Shown in pieces: positions 36,941 to 50,196 of a stretch of DNA of 64,000 bases. Both the position numbers and the translations under genes were made by a program. A model generated the notes under the pieces. The model searched no databases. It was not told the DNA's origin and saw only the letters and a list, made by a program, of their open reading frames with translations. This DNA is from Hyalella azteca (lineage: Eukaryota; Arthropoda; Malacostraca; Amphipoda; Hyalellidae). The stretch spans positions 186,001 to 250,000 of the forward strand of contig NW_025936659.1 in the NCBI RefSeq assembly GCF_000764305.2, in the 5' to 3' direction. Position 1 is the stretch's first letter; every line of letters starts with the position of its first letter.

Positions 36941-39900
36941 GACGGCTCAAGTACCATAGCTATTGGGCTCTTGAATATTGAGAAGTTCCTTCCATACAAT
37001 TATTGTCTAATCGATCGTTCAGGTCGTAGTCTGCCTGGCTGTGAAGTTAATCTGTATGAATAGTGTCGCTGTAAAGTTTCCTTTCGTCTCGCAAATTGAA
37101 CAATCTCCATGGATACTTTTTCGGTGCAAACTTTCTTCGATGATTTTTATGAAATGTGTCTCTCTCTGTTAAGCGAATATTTTACTTTAAATATTTCACG
37201 AAGCTTAAACTTTTTCTGTACTATTGTATCCTTTTATTTTTATTTTATTTTTATCAAATAAAGTACCGGCCGGTGCAATGTTCTCTAAGTTGCGTTAGTT
37301 TCATGGCTTTTAAACAATATATGTTCAGAGTTTATGGCCGCTTATCTTACCGTGAAGTGAGCTTCCCTATCAAGTTCCGTTTGCTGCTATTTATGTTGGC
37401 TGCAAAGTTTTGTTAGCTGCAGCGTCTACCAATATCTCGGAGCCTTGTTTCAACGTCCATAAAAGTGACCAGCTGCACTGAGACTGAGATGTTACAGCAT
37501 TTGTTGTAAGTTCCTTCGTGCTTTCAGTTGATCGTTAGGAGTTTTATGAGGAGCCTTACATATGTGTTCTGTTAAGATGGTCCAGCACTATACTTATTAC
37601 CTTGACTCGTATGTCTTCGTTAGCGCCGCTCCTGCGTGTAGCGTTCATTTCAATGCTTATCGTAAGTGGTAGGTGCGTTAAGTGCTGCTTAATTTATCTC
37701 GACATATTCATGTTCATTCTTAAACGTGAAGCAAGTTTCTCAATAATGAGGTTATTCATAGTAATATTCATCAACTGTTGTACGATTTACTTTTTCCCAA
37801 AATTTTATTCACATTAAACACAAAGTTGCTAGTTTTATATAATAATGGTGTTGGAAAATTGACAGCTGCTAACTATGCATCCCGATGAGGAGCTAAACTA
37901 TTAAATATATATTTTCTTTGCAATCGAGATTTATTAAAGCTACAAATTGCTTGTGGTATGAGCCAAATGTAATTGCTGGAGTTGTCGTGTCATTATGCTA
38001 TCGCAAGGCGTGATGAGAATATATCAAGTTGCTGCTACACCCACCGTTCAATGTGAGCTTCAGCACCGACGTGTCGGCAGGACTGAGATATCCGACGGCT
38101 CTTGTGTTGACTCTCCGAATATTTGGCTTTTTTGATGCACTTATCAAGCGACTGCGATTCCGCGACACGTGTCTCATCCAACTCCTTTTATTGCTTCCAT
38201 ACTCAAGCGTCTTGTTTAACTTGAGATTTGCACTCATAGATCTTAGCTTAAATTATGTCGCACCGGTACTCATAGTGCGCATAGAAAGGACAAAGACTAT
38301 GCTGCTTGAGAGGCCTCTCGATTAAAAGACAGCAAAAAGTTTATTATCATTGTGAATTTTAATGGTTCTCTGGCTTTTCTGGTGGTGACGTCTGTTGAGC
38401 GTTACGCAGTTCTTGCATCTTCCGTACTGCGAATCATCATCCCTGTCTGCGTTCGACTTATATTTTTTACTCAAAGATTTAGGAAAGAAGTGCAGATTAT
38501 TTTCTTAATAACAGACATAACTTCTTGTAATTTAGGTTGGCGTTTGCATACAGGCAATCATAATTTAGTATATACTCATAATTTAGTGTATTTGAATAAA
38601 ATAATCATTGTTCGATGCATACGTAGAGGAGATGAGAAATTGAAATATGACATTAAATTATAATTTTAAAAGTGAGACTCATCTGTAAATTCAATAACGT
38701 GTTTTTAAACTATAGAAGTTGGCAGCAGTCGTTGAAAAGCTCGGGAAAATTCGGAGATACATGCTTGGCATATACTTAGAAATCAAGATAACTTTATTAG
38801 CACGAGAAATACCTTAGAGTAATATGAAGTATAATGGTCTCTGGTGAGCTCATTTTAAATAAAATTCTTTGACGTGTAAGGCCGACACCTGTATCGAATT
38901 CCTGCAATTTGGAGCTCGAAAATTGGAGCTTCTTTAGAGCCTCAACGATGCCTTTGGGGCGGACCTCTGGCGCCTCTGCTGCCGTCTTCGTTTGCACATG
39001 TTTACTTCAGGTCACGATATTTATTTTAAAAGTGTCCGTTTTGTTTTAGCTTTAAAATTTGTATATTCTTCACCGTAATTGCTTACCCGACAATTAATTA
39101 TTATGAAATACCGTTATTATTGTTTTTAAAGCGGTTTCTCGGTCATATTTTGCAAACATTAAATCCCATCCAGTAATTTTAAGAGTTAAATCTCAATAAT
39201 ATGCGTTGAAGTGAGTTTATTACTTCACCAGTATCATATTTTTTTAGATGCGATGTTCTTCTATCATGTATAATAATGATTTATAGTAATGACGGAAATC
39301 GTACATAATTTTTTTTATGTGATAACAAAGTTATCACTTAAGAGCGCTTTTGTCCCTGGATCAGCGCTAGAGCGCTTTTGTCCTTGGATTTGCATGTTGA
39401 AATCCATAAGTTTTGAGGATAAATGGATGATTTCTCTGCAAAAGTATTTGATTTTCAAATACAACAAAAAGTCGACGGCATTCTCTTCAACGAGGTTCAT
39501 CAGACTTGAAACCGGGTTATGTTCGCTCTGGATTTTGGACTAAAATGATGATGTAAGTGTAGTGCTTCAACTGCCATCGGTGCTGCTAGTACTGCTACGA
39601 CGGTTAGTGTTTGTGAAGTCGCAGTAACTGTTGGTGCTGCTTCTGGCATGTACCTGATATATATACTGGTGATGGTGCTGTTTGTGTAGATGTTGGTACT
39701 GCTGCTGGGGGAGGGCTTTAATTATTTTAATTATGTTGCTGCTGCAGGGAGACTAACTTTAAATGGTTCTTAATTAGGACTCTGAGCGTCACTGCTCTAA
39801 ATGCGCCTAGCTACGAGCTCACCAGGACTATTTCCTCTAGTTATGTTGCTTGCTCTAAGTATTATTCATTTTCTCTTTTTTGCATTGAAAAATCACTTAT

Positions 39901-40872
39901 ATGTTTCCAGTTGAGCAATGTAATGTATATAGATATATAGATGATTTATCCCTCAAAAACGACATGAGAGCAAGCGTCTCAGTTGCCGGATTCATCACAC
40001 AGGAAAATTCACTACTCATGAAATAGAAATACTCTGAATTTCGCCACATAATACTTTGAAGATAATGCCCACTCAAATTTCGGTCATTTATTGTCCCCAA
40101 GTATTTTAATGTAGGATATATTATGGACTCCGTTCGGCATGTGTCAGCAATTTTCTTACGCTTGTATCTTCTAAGTATCGAAGAAGTGAAGAAGTATCGA
40201 ATTTAATGGCTGTATCCTATAAGCTGAAGCGTCATAGATAAGGCTTGGTGCTCTGACGAATGATCCTTTGTTGTGACCGCGCCTCTGTTAAAAACTCTAA
40301 TAAATGTCCATCAGGAACTGGTTCGTTTGAAACTCGAGAAATTGATCCCATCAAACTTTGTTGGGGTCTTGGCTCGTCGCTGCAGATAAATTCACGAACT
40401 GAACATTACATAGCAGGTATTATTGCATTGTCCGAGTAAAACATACTGAATTCAAATTAGCTATATAGCCTATATATCCGCATAATTTTACCATTGCACC
40501 CCATATACATCGTGTTGTAATTCTCGATATTCAAAACAATTTTCAATTGTGAGTCAACAAACAGCAACAGGTTTAGGCAGACATGTAAAAAGACTCAATA
40601 ATTACATCGAGGTATGTAAAATGAATGAATTTAATTTTCTATATATGATTCGTTGCAGCTGTTGTCTAGGTTCTCGATCTTGAATTCGAGTTCTGATTGA
40701 GGTCGATGACTCATCCTTTTATGCCTATGCTTCCGGGCGAGTGCTGATTATGCAAATTCCAGATGTATTACTATTACCTGACTAAACTTGAGAGAATGAA
40801 CGGCTGCTTGCCCCCTAGTCAGCGTAATACACCAGAAGCATGGGTAATTCATAAAGGCCGTCATAGTGCATC
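36941..40872. other. non-coding stretch with small duplications
   Basis: No supported gene. Direct duplications: a ~19-bp cataatttagt-containing phrase near 38556-38593, and a 28-bp period duplication of gagcgcttttgtcc at 39341 and 39369. A GCT-rich low-complexity patch lies at 39570-39750. At 37624-37661 a 38-nt segment is bounded by a pyrimidine-rich tag and GTAAGT and is open in two frames (one reads AAPACSVHFNAY). This is a very weak exon candidate. Confidence 0.5.
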
Positions 40873-41047
40873 TTTAGCGCATTTTCTCATTTATGGAAAA
40901 AAGGCGCTATTGTGCTCGTCATGTCCGTCCGTCTTTCTGTCTGTCCGTCCGTCTGTCTGTCTGTATGTCCGTCCGTGACTTCATGTTTTCGTCGACGAGA
41001 AAATGCGCTCTGTCACTCACTGCAGTGAGTACTGAGTTATATTTTTT
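40873..41047 (+). mobile_element. family B inverted-repeat element, copy 2
   Basis: A 175-bp copy of the 12590-12769 unit, sharing the opening tttagcgcattttctcattt, the ggcgctattgtgctcgtcat phrase, the gagaaaatgcgctc inverted repeat and the gagttatatttttt end. The GTCC/GTCT-rich core is more regular here (about 40922-40976) and behaves like a microsatellite, explaining the length difference. Non-coding. Confidence 0.87.
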
Positions 41048-43069
41048 GTGTTCGCCAGGAAATTCTATAAGTAGGCACTAGAGTTGCTTGGACCTGACGA
41101 GCCTTCGTATCATACATGGTTACTCAGACTACAATGCAGAGGCAATAATATATTGTAGCCTACCCAGTGTATATATGCTGGTACGCTTATTTTAGAAGTA
41201 AAAACCACATGATTCAAACAGACAGCTTCTTAACAGAGTTAAGCTATGTATTACACTCGGCCGAGTCTACGAGGGAAAATTGAGAGCCGCTGAACAGAGG
41301 CGTTCATAGCGCATTGACGTGAAGAGTGTCATGTTTCGTTCCCTTGCGACCAGCCTGTCGTATTTGAGTAATTTCTTGAACGTTACATTTTTTACTTTAT
41401 GTTACCAGTCGAAATATGTGGGGAGATGCATTTTCGTATTCATTTTCGATGCCGAAAACAAATAAATCGTAAGACAAAAAGTATACAAATACATATATTG
41501 GTGAAATATATATCAATTGTTGAATATCTTGAATAAATTTGTCTATGAGGTGAATTTGGACTTCTTAATTTGTTGACAACTGTTTGAATATAAATTCACA
41601 TCATTCTATTTATATTTAAGATTTTTTTCATGTTCAAGTATCGAGTAAGGAAGAAAGACACGAGGAATTTGTCATCCGTTGCTGGGCACTGGAATCAGCC
41701 TGATTGTAATAGATTTAAATTCCCAACCTTACTCATATTGAAGGCGATTAAAATGATACTCTGCCTATAATTCTCAGAGGAGCTTGACTCGTAGTCTCGG
41801 CACGAACGTCGCTTAACTTTCATGGATGTCAAGCCAGGACTCAGTTATACGTCCATTTAAACGCAGAATGAAATGTGTTGGTATTTTATATATTACATGT
41901 TTTGCAAACTACATATTACATACGTTTTATAACGGTTTCATACGGTTGCACTCACATTTTGTAAAATAACCAAAACTCTTCGAAAATTTACATTTATAAT
42001 ACGGCACGAATGGCGCTGAAGATTGGTTTTATTTAGTGCATGCCCTAGCGTCAATCGGGTCTGTAGACTTAAACTCTCCCGCATTCTGCACGGGGTTTGT
42101 TTGTGTGTAGATCCCCGCCACCTTGTGATAATAAAACGCAACCCAATTAGACATCTGCGCTCCTCAATGTATATTGTGTACAAAAATTGCGTTTACATTA
42201 ACTTGCACATATTATAATTAGGTTTTGCGTGAGCATGTAAAACTATGATCATGTGCATGCATGATAGCATGCACATGCTGGGTAATAATCAAGTCGCATG
42301 TCGGAGATTTTTTGCTGTCAGTCGAGTGAATTTGTCACAACAAGGAAATGATTGGTTTTTGTTATCTTGGATACATTTGCCTCTTTAGTAGTTTAAGTGA
42401 GCGACGACTATTGAAAATGTTACCCTAGCTCAAAACGAGTTCCGAGTTGTGCTTTTATCTTAGACAGTGCTGCGTATTTGCAAAGTCCGACATACCACTC
42501 CTTGGCTATCGTAATTGAATCAATGCTGAATTACGCTTAGACAGAAGCGACGATGTTCTGAAGTTCTGGCTCGATATGTGCGTTAAGATTAGACTGCCTT
42601 CGTTACTATTTTTGGTACTCGATGGTGTTACCAACCAATTATTTTGCTTACCACGCATCATAGGACTTTCGAAATATTTTTGAAGTAGAAAATACTAATT
42701 AGTTGGGATATGTACGCAAACGATATTTGTACCGGTATATAAATGACTTGTTAGTGGTCTAAATAGATTTCTTTAAATGCAGTCTGTCCATAAAAGTGGA
42801 TTCAACTTTCCCTTCGTTAGTAGTCATTTATATATAACTTTGATATGTCTTTTGTGTAAGGAAAATCAGAGATATATTTATTTACATTTATTGCGTTTCT
42901 TTAGAAATAAATTTGGTTAATAACGAGCGCATCTTAGTCCTTTGCCAGCGTCGGTGATATGAAAATATGCCAGGCTCTTACCATATTTGAAATTTTGTCA
43001 TTATACATCCTTTTCAATAGATGTGTAATATAATTTATTTGATACCATACCAACTTTATTGCTTTATTA
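41048..43069. other. non-coding stretch with one hairpin
   Basis: No supported gene. Overlapping 81- and 64-codon frames on opposite strands around 41938-42217 have no motif. A perfect hairpin lies at 42250-42277. Confidence 0.55.
42250..42277. repeat. perfect 11-bp hairpin of alternating purine-pyrimidine
   Basis: Arms catgtgcatgc (42250-42260) and gcatgcacatg (42267-42277) are perfect complements around atgata. Most of the arm alternates purine and pyrimidine, a composition that can favour Z-DNA. Confidence 0.9.
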
Positions 43070-43205
43070 GCCTCGAGTGGCCGAGTGCTTAAACCACCAA
43101 GATTGGAGCAGTAGGTTGTGCGTTCGAAACATTGCTACAAGTAAAAACTCAGTGATGCAATGAATCGGCGACAGGCCAATCATGGTCTAGCCTTTAATGT
43201 TAGAA
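43070..43205 (+). mobile_element. tRNA-derived SINE-like element
   Basis: The head resembles a Ser/Leu-type tRNA. An A-box-like tggccgagtgcttaa starts at 43078 and a B-box-like gcgttcgaaac starts at 43120, 42 bp apart as in tRNA genes. The 5' end gcctcga has no complementary 3' acceptor arm and the anticodon arm is not foldable, so this is not a working tRNA. The following ~75 bp would be the SINE body; its 3' end is uncertain. No second copy of the same head was seen in this window. Confidence 0.5.
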
Positions 43206-46169
43206 CACCAATATGTTATATTCCTTTGTTTGACGTTCACCGAAGCTTGAAACTACATTTTGGCCATGTTTTATCGAACCGATTCTTAGGCTAAAGATAG
43301 AAGTGAAAATATCTCATTATTCTGCTGAACTGGACAACCACTTAAAGTGCACGTTGCGACCTCGTATCCAATAAACGAATTTTTAAATTGGTTCTTTATA
43401 AGTACTGAACAGGTCTCGGAGTTTGACCTCTTATATATTTACATGTAACGGATCCTATTTTCCTTTCTGCGTTGCCTTTATTAAACACAATGTCGACCAC
43501 TCCTCTTTTGATTAATACTCCTGATTTTCCGATAAAATTCCGCTCGGGTTTGCGTTGACTTACTCGCTGGACTGTCCAGAGGCTCGTAATATTAAACAGA
43601 ACAGCATTCCTGATGCAGCCTTTGACCTTTGCTGCTCCGATGCCACGTCGCTGATGATGTGTCGTGCCTTCCTTAGTGAACACGAGAGCACTTGCTCGGG
43701 GTTTCCGGTGCGCAGATTAATGACGAGATTTTGCTAATGCCTTCAATGATGCCACGTCACTGGCGAGGTGTGGTGCCTACCTTAGCGAATATGCGAGTTC
43801 TTGTCTGGTGTGCACTGATGTGAGATGTTATGTTTGCGACGTTGCATGTTCTTAAGGAATAATTCCTTGTTATAACAGGGTGGTTGTGTTTTTTTCTTCT
43901 GTCCTTGGGTAGAATCAGTTTATTGTATGATGTTATCAATTTATGATTTACAACATCGTATAGTCAATGCTTGCCGCACGCGGCAAAAGGTGTTTGTTAA
44001 GAATGGGATTATTTTTAGCTTAGTGTCGCATCTTTATTATTCTTGTTTGAATTTACAATGGAACCTAATCGACGAGAATTATATCACTATTATTATCATC
44101 AACTGGAATTGTTATTCCTCGCTTATCAACAGGTCTACCAAGTAGCGTGTCACTCACGAGCAAACTTTGCTGTCATCTTTATGCTCTCTCAATCTTTCCA
44201 AACCACTTAAATTCAGGGAGTTTTCCGGGACAATATCAGAGCGCACAGGAACGTTTCTTGGTCGTTTTTTATACCCTACCCAGTGGGGCAGGTACGAATT
44301 CCGTTGCATTTTATCTCTCGTGACAAATAATCTAATTAACTGCCAATGAGGAAACCAATTTGAGGTGTCGGACTTGACCTCCGTGCTCCCGAATATTTCT
44401 TCTCGTACCTGATCTTTAGCTGTCCGCTATTCTTTGAAACTTTCCTGATGGTAGACAAGAAGATTGACAAATGCAATGTAATTCATATTTTTTTATACCT
44501 CCCTTAGAAAATTCATTAGCAGAATTAAAGTCTCATTTATCATCAAATTTTGAAAACCTCCTCAGTTTTGGTGCATAATTATTTGTTTTGTTCCACGAAT
44601 TGACTTGTATTTTTGGCTTACTAGATCAAGCAATATTTTTATTTTAATTGAATTTATATGGTGAGTTCATAGCTGAAATTGTTTTATATAACTCGAAGAC
44701 TTCGAAAGTCTAGTTTCTGAAGTTTGATCGTCAGAACAAGGATAGCTACAAGCGCATTATACTTATGAAGTCCTTAAGTCAAGTGGAAGTGAACGCGCGG
44801 TTGACAACGATTTCGAATTTACCACGCGGTGGTCACTCGATGCACCACAACAATGGAGAGCCGTCAATCTTCCCTGCAAATTACCGAGTGACGCTGGCGC
44901 GCTCGTTAGTGCGGCGACTGGATTGTTTTGACGGTCATCTCTGGTGAAGCTTAACGACCTCATCACGTTGTCTCTTAATTTTTTAGCGTGTTTTGATCAA
45001 ACCCAACGGCGCCGACGCCCCATTAGGTATGAGATGACGCGTTACTGTGAATCAAGTACGATTCTTCTAAATAGGCGGAGTTGTTGAGAGACCTTGTTCT
45101 ATCGGTAATTTAAGATAGATTCTGTAAGGTTTAGCCCCTTTATTCACTAGCTCCTATTCTTTGAGGAATGTATAGTTTGCTGTACTAAACGTTAACTACA
45201 GTTTGGAGATACAGGAGAAAAAAGGTTTATTGCTTGTCTATTTAGTCCTGAAACATCTATTCACGAATCACTGTGCATTCATTCTTATCACTTGAGCATT
45301 AAACTCCGAAACTTATGTTTGATTTCAATATCTGTTCTAAGCTCCATTTTCGTATTTCTGAAGGTTTGTGGTGTCTAACGAATACAACAGAAAAACAGGT
45401 AATATCGACGCTGCCCACTCGCTAAAAGTTCGTGCCGTTACCTACGCGCGCCGAAACCTTTCTCAGAGTCCGTTATTTTATGAGGTCTTTTTCGTATTTT
45501 CATCTCATCTATATATACTTCATTAACCTCCTTACGCTGCCAAAAGGCCCGGTCGTATGCGGGAGAACCAACAAAGGATCCGTTAGCGATTTCCTTGATA
45601 GGGGAAGCGAGCCTTTCTCTCGCTGACGCTACTCGTCGCGGTCCATATTTTAAGAAGACCCGGATGCCCATTTTGAGAAAGCGCATAGAATTTTCCGACG
45701 TGACCGCATTGCAAAACTTTTTAGTGAGCTAAATTCGTCACGTGAAAGATGGAGCTCGGCATCTTGCCTCTGAAACTTTAGTTGTGTGTTTTGTTGTTTC
45801 ATCAGTCCCGTTTTATTACCCAGTGAGGAGGAGGCTAAAGTGCGTGGGGTTCTCCTCATAAGCCTACGTAGTGTTGGTGTTGCCGTGATGAGCCGACCTG
45901 CCATATAATCGTAAAACTGATACTGCCTCTCCCGCTTCATGCTCTGGAGTCTGGTATGGCTCGGCGCTGTGTGTGCCTGATTCTCCTCATAATCAGTCTT
46001 GCGTTTACGTCATCTTGCTGAAAGTTAGCTTTTGTTCTAAGTCTGGTGCTCATTCATCAGTTGTTTTAGGTTTTTTTTCTGAAAGTCGACACCAGGATTT
46101 TAGCAGCTCGAAATGTTTTTCTTTTACATTTCATTTCGAAGAAATTTTAAATTTAATATGTTGTGTTGA
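43206..46169. other. non-coding stretch, no gene seen
   Basis: Short frames on both strands (up to 96 codons, 45650-45940 minus) lack recognisable motifs. CpG-richer patches occur at 44790-44950 and 45400-45640. The phrase tgatgccacgtc recurs at 43637 and 43748 within similar context (a weak ~110-bp duplication). Confidence 0.5.
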
Positions 46170-46322
46170 ATAGGTTTTTTTTTTGAAGTCGTGATATTAT
46201 AAAAGGGCTTGGACCTTAGTAAGGCCCCCCCCCCCCCCAGTAACCGACTCGATTTAACTCGCGTTAGAACTACTCTGACTTAACGGTCGACGTCTTAGCC
46301 TTATACCACTAATTCAACCCAC
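46170..46322 (-). mobile_element. tRNA-derived SINE-like element (minus strand)
   Basis: On the minus strand an A-box-like ttagtggtataaggc (46312 down to 46298) is followed about 52 bp on by a B-box-like gagttaaatcgag (46260-46248), with a tRNA-like stretch between. Next come a G14 run (C14 on plus, 46225-46238) and then an A10 run (T10 on plus, about 46172-46181) that could be the 3' tail. The boxes are degenerate, so an old SINE is likelier than a tRNA gene. Confidence 0.42.
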
Positions 46323-47997
46323 ATGTATTACCGCCTCATATCAAGATAAGTTCTCTAGACAGATGGTGTCTTACTTATACCTCACGCACCTTATCAACGA
46401 ATCCCTATCCTCAGGTTCAGGTAGAACTAATAATACAAAAGTCTGGAGGCGCATAAACATACCTCCGTACATGAGCTCTCATTAACTAACGGGTTGAATG
46501 AATCAAATAATAAATAATATCATCTCGAAATAAAACTAGTTTTGTTATCATGCGAGCGTACGTACTGGCGATGAGGTTATATATCGAAAGCCTTTCTTTA
46601 CACTGGCAAGGGAGTGCATCATAAGTGAGTGCCCGCCCCATCCATCCATGCTGGTTGGTGTTTGACTTGAGGGAGCTTCCTGTTTGCTGACCACCTCCTC
46701 CCGCCCTGCGTTCCTGCATCTCAAAGAGTGATGTACTATAGAGTTGTAAGGTCAAATTTTCAGGCTCTATTTTGTGTCAGGGTTAACTTGAGTGGATGTT
46801 CAAAGCTCATTTTCAATCATTTGTTTGTTGATACAAAAAAAGTTATAGTTTTTTGCGATTGTTGGACGTTTTAATTTTTGTTTTAGTAGTTTTTAGTCAT
46901 TTAGAAATTTGTGTATAAAAAATACGCTTTGAATATAAACTTTGAATATACATAAAAATACAAATTGAAGCCATTCCTATATTTCTTCTTATTTTTAATC
47001 TTATTTTAGAAGATTCAAGTATGCCATATTACTTTTAGGGAAAACCTCAAGTCACACGATTGCCCAGTTTTATTATTTAGCTGCCAAGATGGTAGAATGT
47101 TAGACTGACTAACTAACATTTATAGCTTCTTCGTGGTGTTTCTTATTAATTATATCCGAACGTGAGGAGACTTACAACAAAAGTTCAAGTAAACCAGGTA
47201 GTTCATACGATAAACGGTCATTTGGACGTTGGCATCGTAGCCCTAACATTTAGATATTTTTGCTCCAGGCTCGTGAAGATCGAGCAACACAAGAAATGAA
47301 AGCTTTCGTTAACTCTTCTGAAATAATATATTCCCTGCTTCAGTTTGGCGAACTATGTCTGACGCTTCAGCCGTAGCTTTCGGCGAGCCAATCAACCGAA
47401 ACGGAAGACCTCGTCTCTGCAGCCAGAGTGTGGGAGAGATACCACGATAAAGCGCGTGAACTGCATCGTTATCATGCAGTTATCGCTTGAATGTGCTTCC
47501 CTTCATTGTTTCCTGCCTTCTGCCGCATTCTCTTCCGGCTTTGTAGATGAAATAAATCATGACTGCTTCCATGACCTAGTGATATCTCTAGCAGTGAATT
47601 ATCCGAAGAAAAATCACAGAAACTGGCCTTCTTACCACAGATTATAATATTTCTTTACCATAAAATTTATTAAAAAGCGCTATTTCAATGTTCCTGCATG
47701 ACAACACTACTGAGCCAAGGACTGGTCCTAGGTAAGGTTGGATTTTTATTATTTTGTGAGTTGCGAGTTTCACGAGGGTAAATATTGCGAATAGTTTTAA
47801 AACATTTTAATTCTTATGAGATCCTAAATTGCAAGACGTACTAACGTGGTTATGCTCCAGTGTAATCCGCCGACGCGCTGTCAGGCGTAAGCGGAGCGCA
47901 AGCGTTACGTCGCTTGCGGTGACGCTCGTGACATATAGAACCGTATAGAGACACGTGCGCCGGGACACAGACGCGTGGGTGCTTGCTTTTCTGATAG
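46323..47997. other. non-coding stretch, no gene seen
   Basis: AT-rich, except for a markedly CpG-rich patch at about 47850-47985 directly upstream of family A copy 3. That patch includes a short GC hairpin (cgcaagcg/cgcttgcg). No motif-bearing frame. Confidence 0.5.
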
Positions 47998-48146
47998 CTG
48001 GGGCCATACTTTCAAAACTCGCTAAGTGAACGTAAGTACTTACGCTCTATTTTCTTGTCTATGATTGGTGGATTTTACTTGCAAACCGTCAATGATTGGC
48101 TGATGAACTTACGATCTCTTAACTTTTTTTGAAAGTATGGGCCCAG
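47998..48146 (+). mobile_element. family A MITE-like element, copy 3
   Basis: About 148 bp and probably closest to the family consensus. The left end is ctggggccatactttcaaaa and the right end is ttttgaaagtatgggcccag, inverted repeats of roughly 20 bp. The internal palindrome cgtaagtacttacg and two related attggcggat/attggctgat phrases are present. No coding frame. Target duplication is not obvious. Confidence 0.95.
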
Positions 48147-49894
48147 GCTGGAATTGATTTTGAGGGTTGGGTTACCTCCAGAGCTAGTTAATTATAAGTA
48201 TTTTTCAAAACTGTTTTCACCATTGTACTGTTTCTGATCATTTAGTTTAATTGAGCAAAGGATTTGATTGAACGGATTTAATATTGATGTGATGAGAAGT
48301 TTTGCAGTACTGACTTGCCGAGGCAGGTGCCACGTGGCGAGTGTTGTGTTTTTGTCTGGAATTTATTGTGAGTGGTCAAGATTATGGCGAGCGTTTCATC
48401 GCTCCTACTAAAGTGTCTCCTCATCATCTTATAACCCTCAAGCGGTAACGTGCCTCTCTATATAGCCGGGAATTCCTAAAATAAGGAGCTCGGGAACCAC
48501 ATTTAACAACGAATATGATTTTCGTATGTTATTGATAGATGGCTGATGGATGATAACTTTTCAGTGGGTACCTATATGATGAATATTCATGAATTTTATT
48601 TTGTGTCAGGAGCCATGTTATCAATTGTATATATTAGCGTTTCATTGATGTTTGCATCATTCGACGAAAGCTTTCCAATCTAAAAAAAAAACATTAAATA
48701 TTTTACGATATAAGCTGCTGACTCGGAGCTGATTTGAACGAATGCGTGAAAATTCGGGTTTATTAAAATAATTTGCCAAATGGATACGAATGATTGTGAA
48801 CATTCTTGAACTTTGATAATGCTCGACTATCACATTAAATGCACGCTCAACTTATGACGAGTCTTTTCTGCAGGTCTTCATACAATACTCGGAGTTTTTT
48901 ATAGGTAATTTCGAGCATGCTTCTAGGTATGACGATAATAAACAAAGAATGATATATTCAAAGAATGATATTCTCTTGAATTTCGATTGGTTGCTCTGGT
49001 ACAACTTTGTCGCATGATTTGATTTAGAATTTATTTTTAAAATCTATTTGAATTAAAAATTTGATGCTGCTTTCGTTGATCACTTATGGTATTTACCTAT
49101 TTATTTATCTTAACAGTACTAGCGACTTGCATCGATTTTATTTGCTATCGGATAGCTAAACAAACAAAATTTTAAGTGTATATTTAGAGCATTTTTGCAT
49201 TAGCGATGTTTTACTCACTGATGAATTAAATTGTCAATGAAAAGTTCATACCAACATGTTGCGTTATGAATGCGCAGTGCCTATTTGGTTCTGGGCTATT
49301 AAGCTCGTCGTGATAATTCATGTACATCCTGACATGTTTGTACTTTCTTTTGATATTAAACGTGTAGGCTTGGCCAGACAAGCTAAATTAAACGCTGGCA
49401 TGAAAGCTATCATTAGATGGACAGCCACCAATACCCCAGTGGACTGAGATTTATGCTCCATTGCTTTCTTTAGAACATCGTCCATGTAGTCCTGAGCTTT
49501 AGTGGAGCCTCTCCATAGACTGTGGACTTAGCGGCTCTTCTCCTTGTTTGTACTTCACTCGTCCGGGGCCTTCCCACGCTCTTGTTCAATGATCTTCTTG
49601 AGGAAGGGCCGAAAATCTGAGTATTCATTTAGCATGAATATGTGTCGCATATTTTATGTTATCGAGGCACAATGTAGGAGATGAATTGGTTTATGCTAGT
49701 TCATGAAATTGTTTTTTTTTGTGTAAGATATTAGATTATAAATATATTAGAATTAAATCTTTTAAAAGTTTCTTCTTAGTATGTTATTTGTTGCATTTTA
49801 TCGGATTATTTTTCATTATTTCTATACTCTGTCACTAAATTAAGCCCTTACTTTTGGACGGAAACTCGTGCCTATGTTTCTCTAATTGCATCAA
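48147..49894. other. non-coding stretch, one weak exon-like spot
   Basis: No supported gene. At 48874-48904 a 31-nt segment follows a good acceptor (gagtcttttctgcag) and ends at TAG/GTAATT. It reads VFIQYSEFFI in one open frame; the donor is only moderate. The phrase caaagaatgatat occurs twice at about 48943-48972. Confidence 0.5.
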
Positions 49895-49909
49895 CACGTT
49901 GGCCGCGAT
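49895..49909 (+). repeat. piggyBac left terminal inverted repeat
   Basis: Fifteen bases that are the exact reverse complement of 51085-51099, next to TCAA at 49891-49894 (a probable mutated TTAA). Confidence 0.9.
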
Positions 49910-50196
49910 GTGCGCCATATATGTACACGCTGTACTTCTCAGAATCGCGATGTGTACACATGTGGTACATTCATGTGAAAAATACATATTTTTATAAAAT
50001 CTTATTACTCTTTCAAATTTAAAATTTCAATGATGCAATTAATTAGGCATGTTAGGGAATGCTTTGAAGTCAACTACTGCTTAGAGAAATAGTTTTATTT
50101 TCAAATGCAAGTAATACAAAAATTACGAAATTTGTGTCCATTGATGAAAGCAATATATATATCTATCTTTGCATGAAAACAAAATAAAATATTTTT

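Noticed and set aside
37484..37508. 8-nt exon between ttacag and GTAAGT
   Set aside because: Too short to support, and the upstream tract is not pyrimidine-rich.
37998..38325. Overlapping 79- and 98-codon frames on opposite strands
   Set aside because: Mutually antisense frames with no motif, typical of a locally stop-poor, slightly GC-richer patch.
43070..43150. Functional tRNA gene
   Set aside because: A- and B-box-like words are present, but there is no pairing acceptor stem and no credible anticodon arm.
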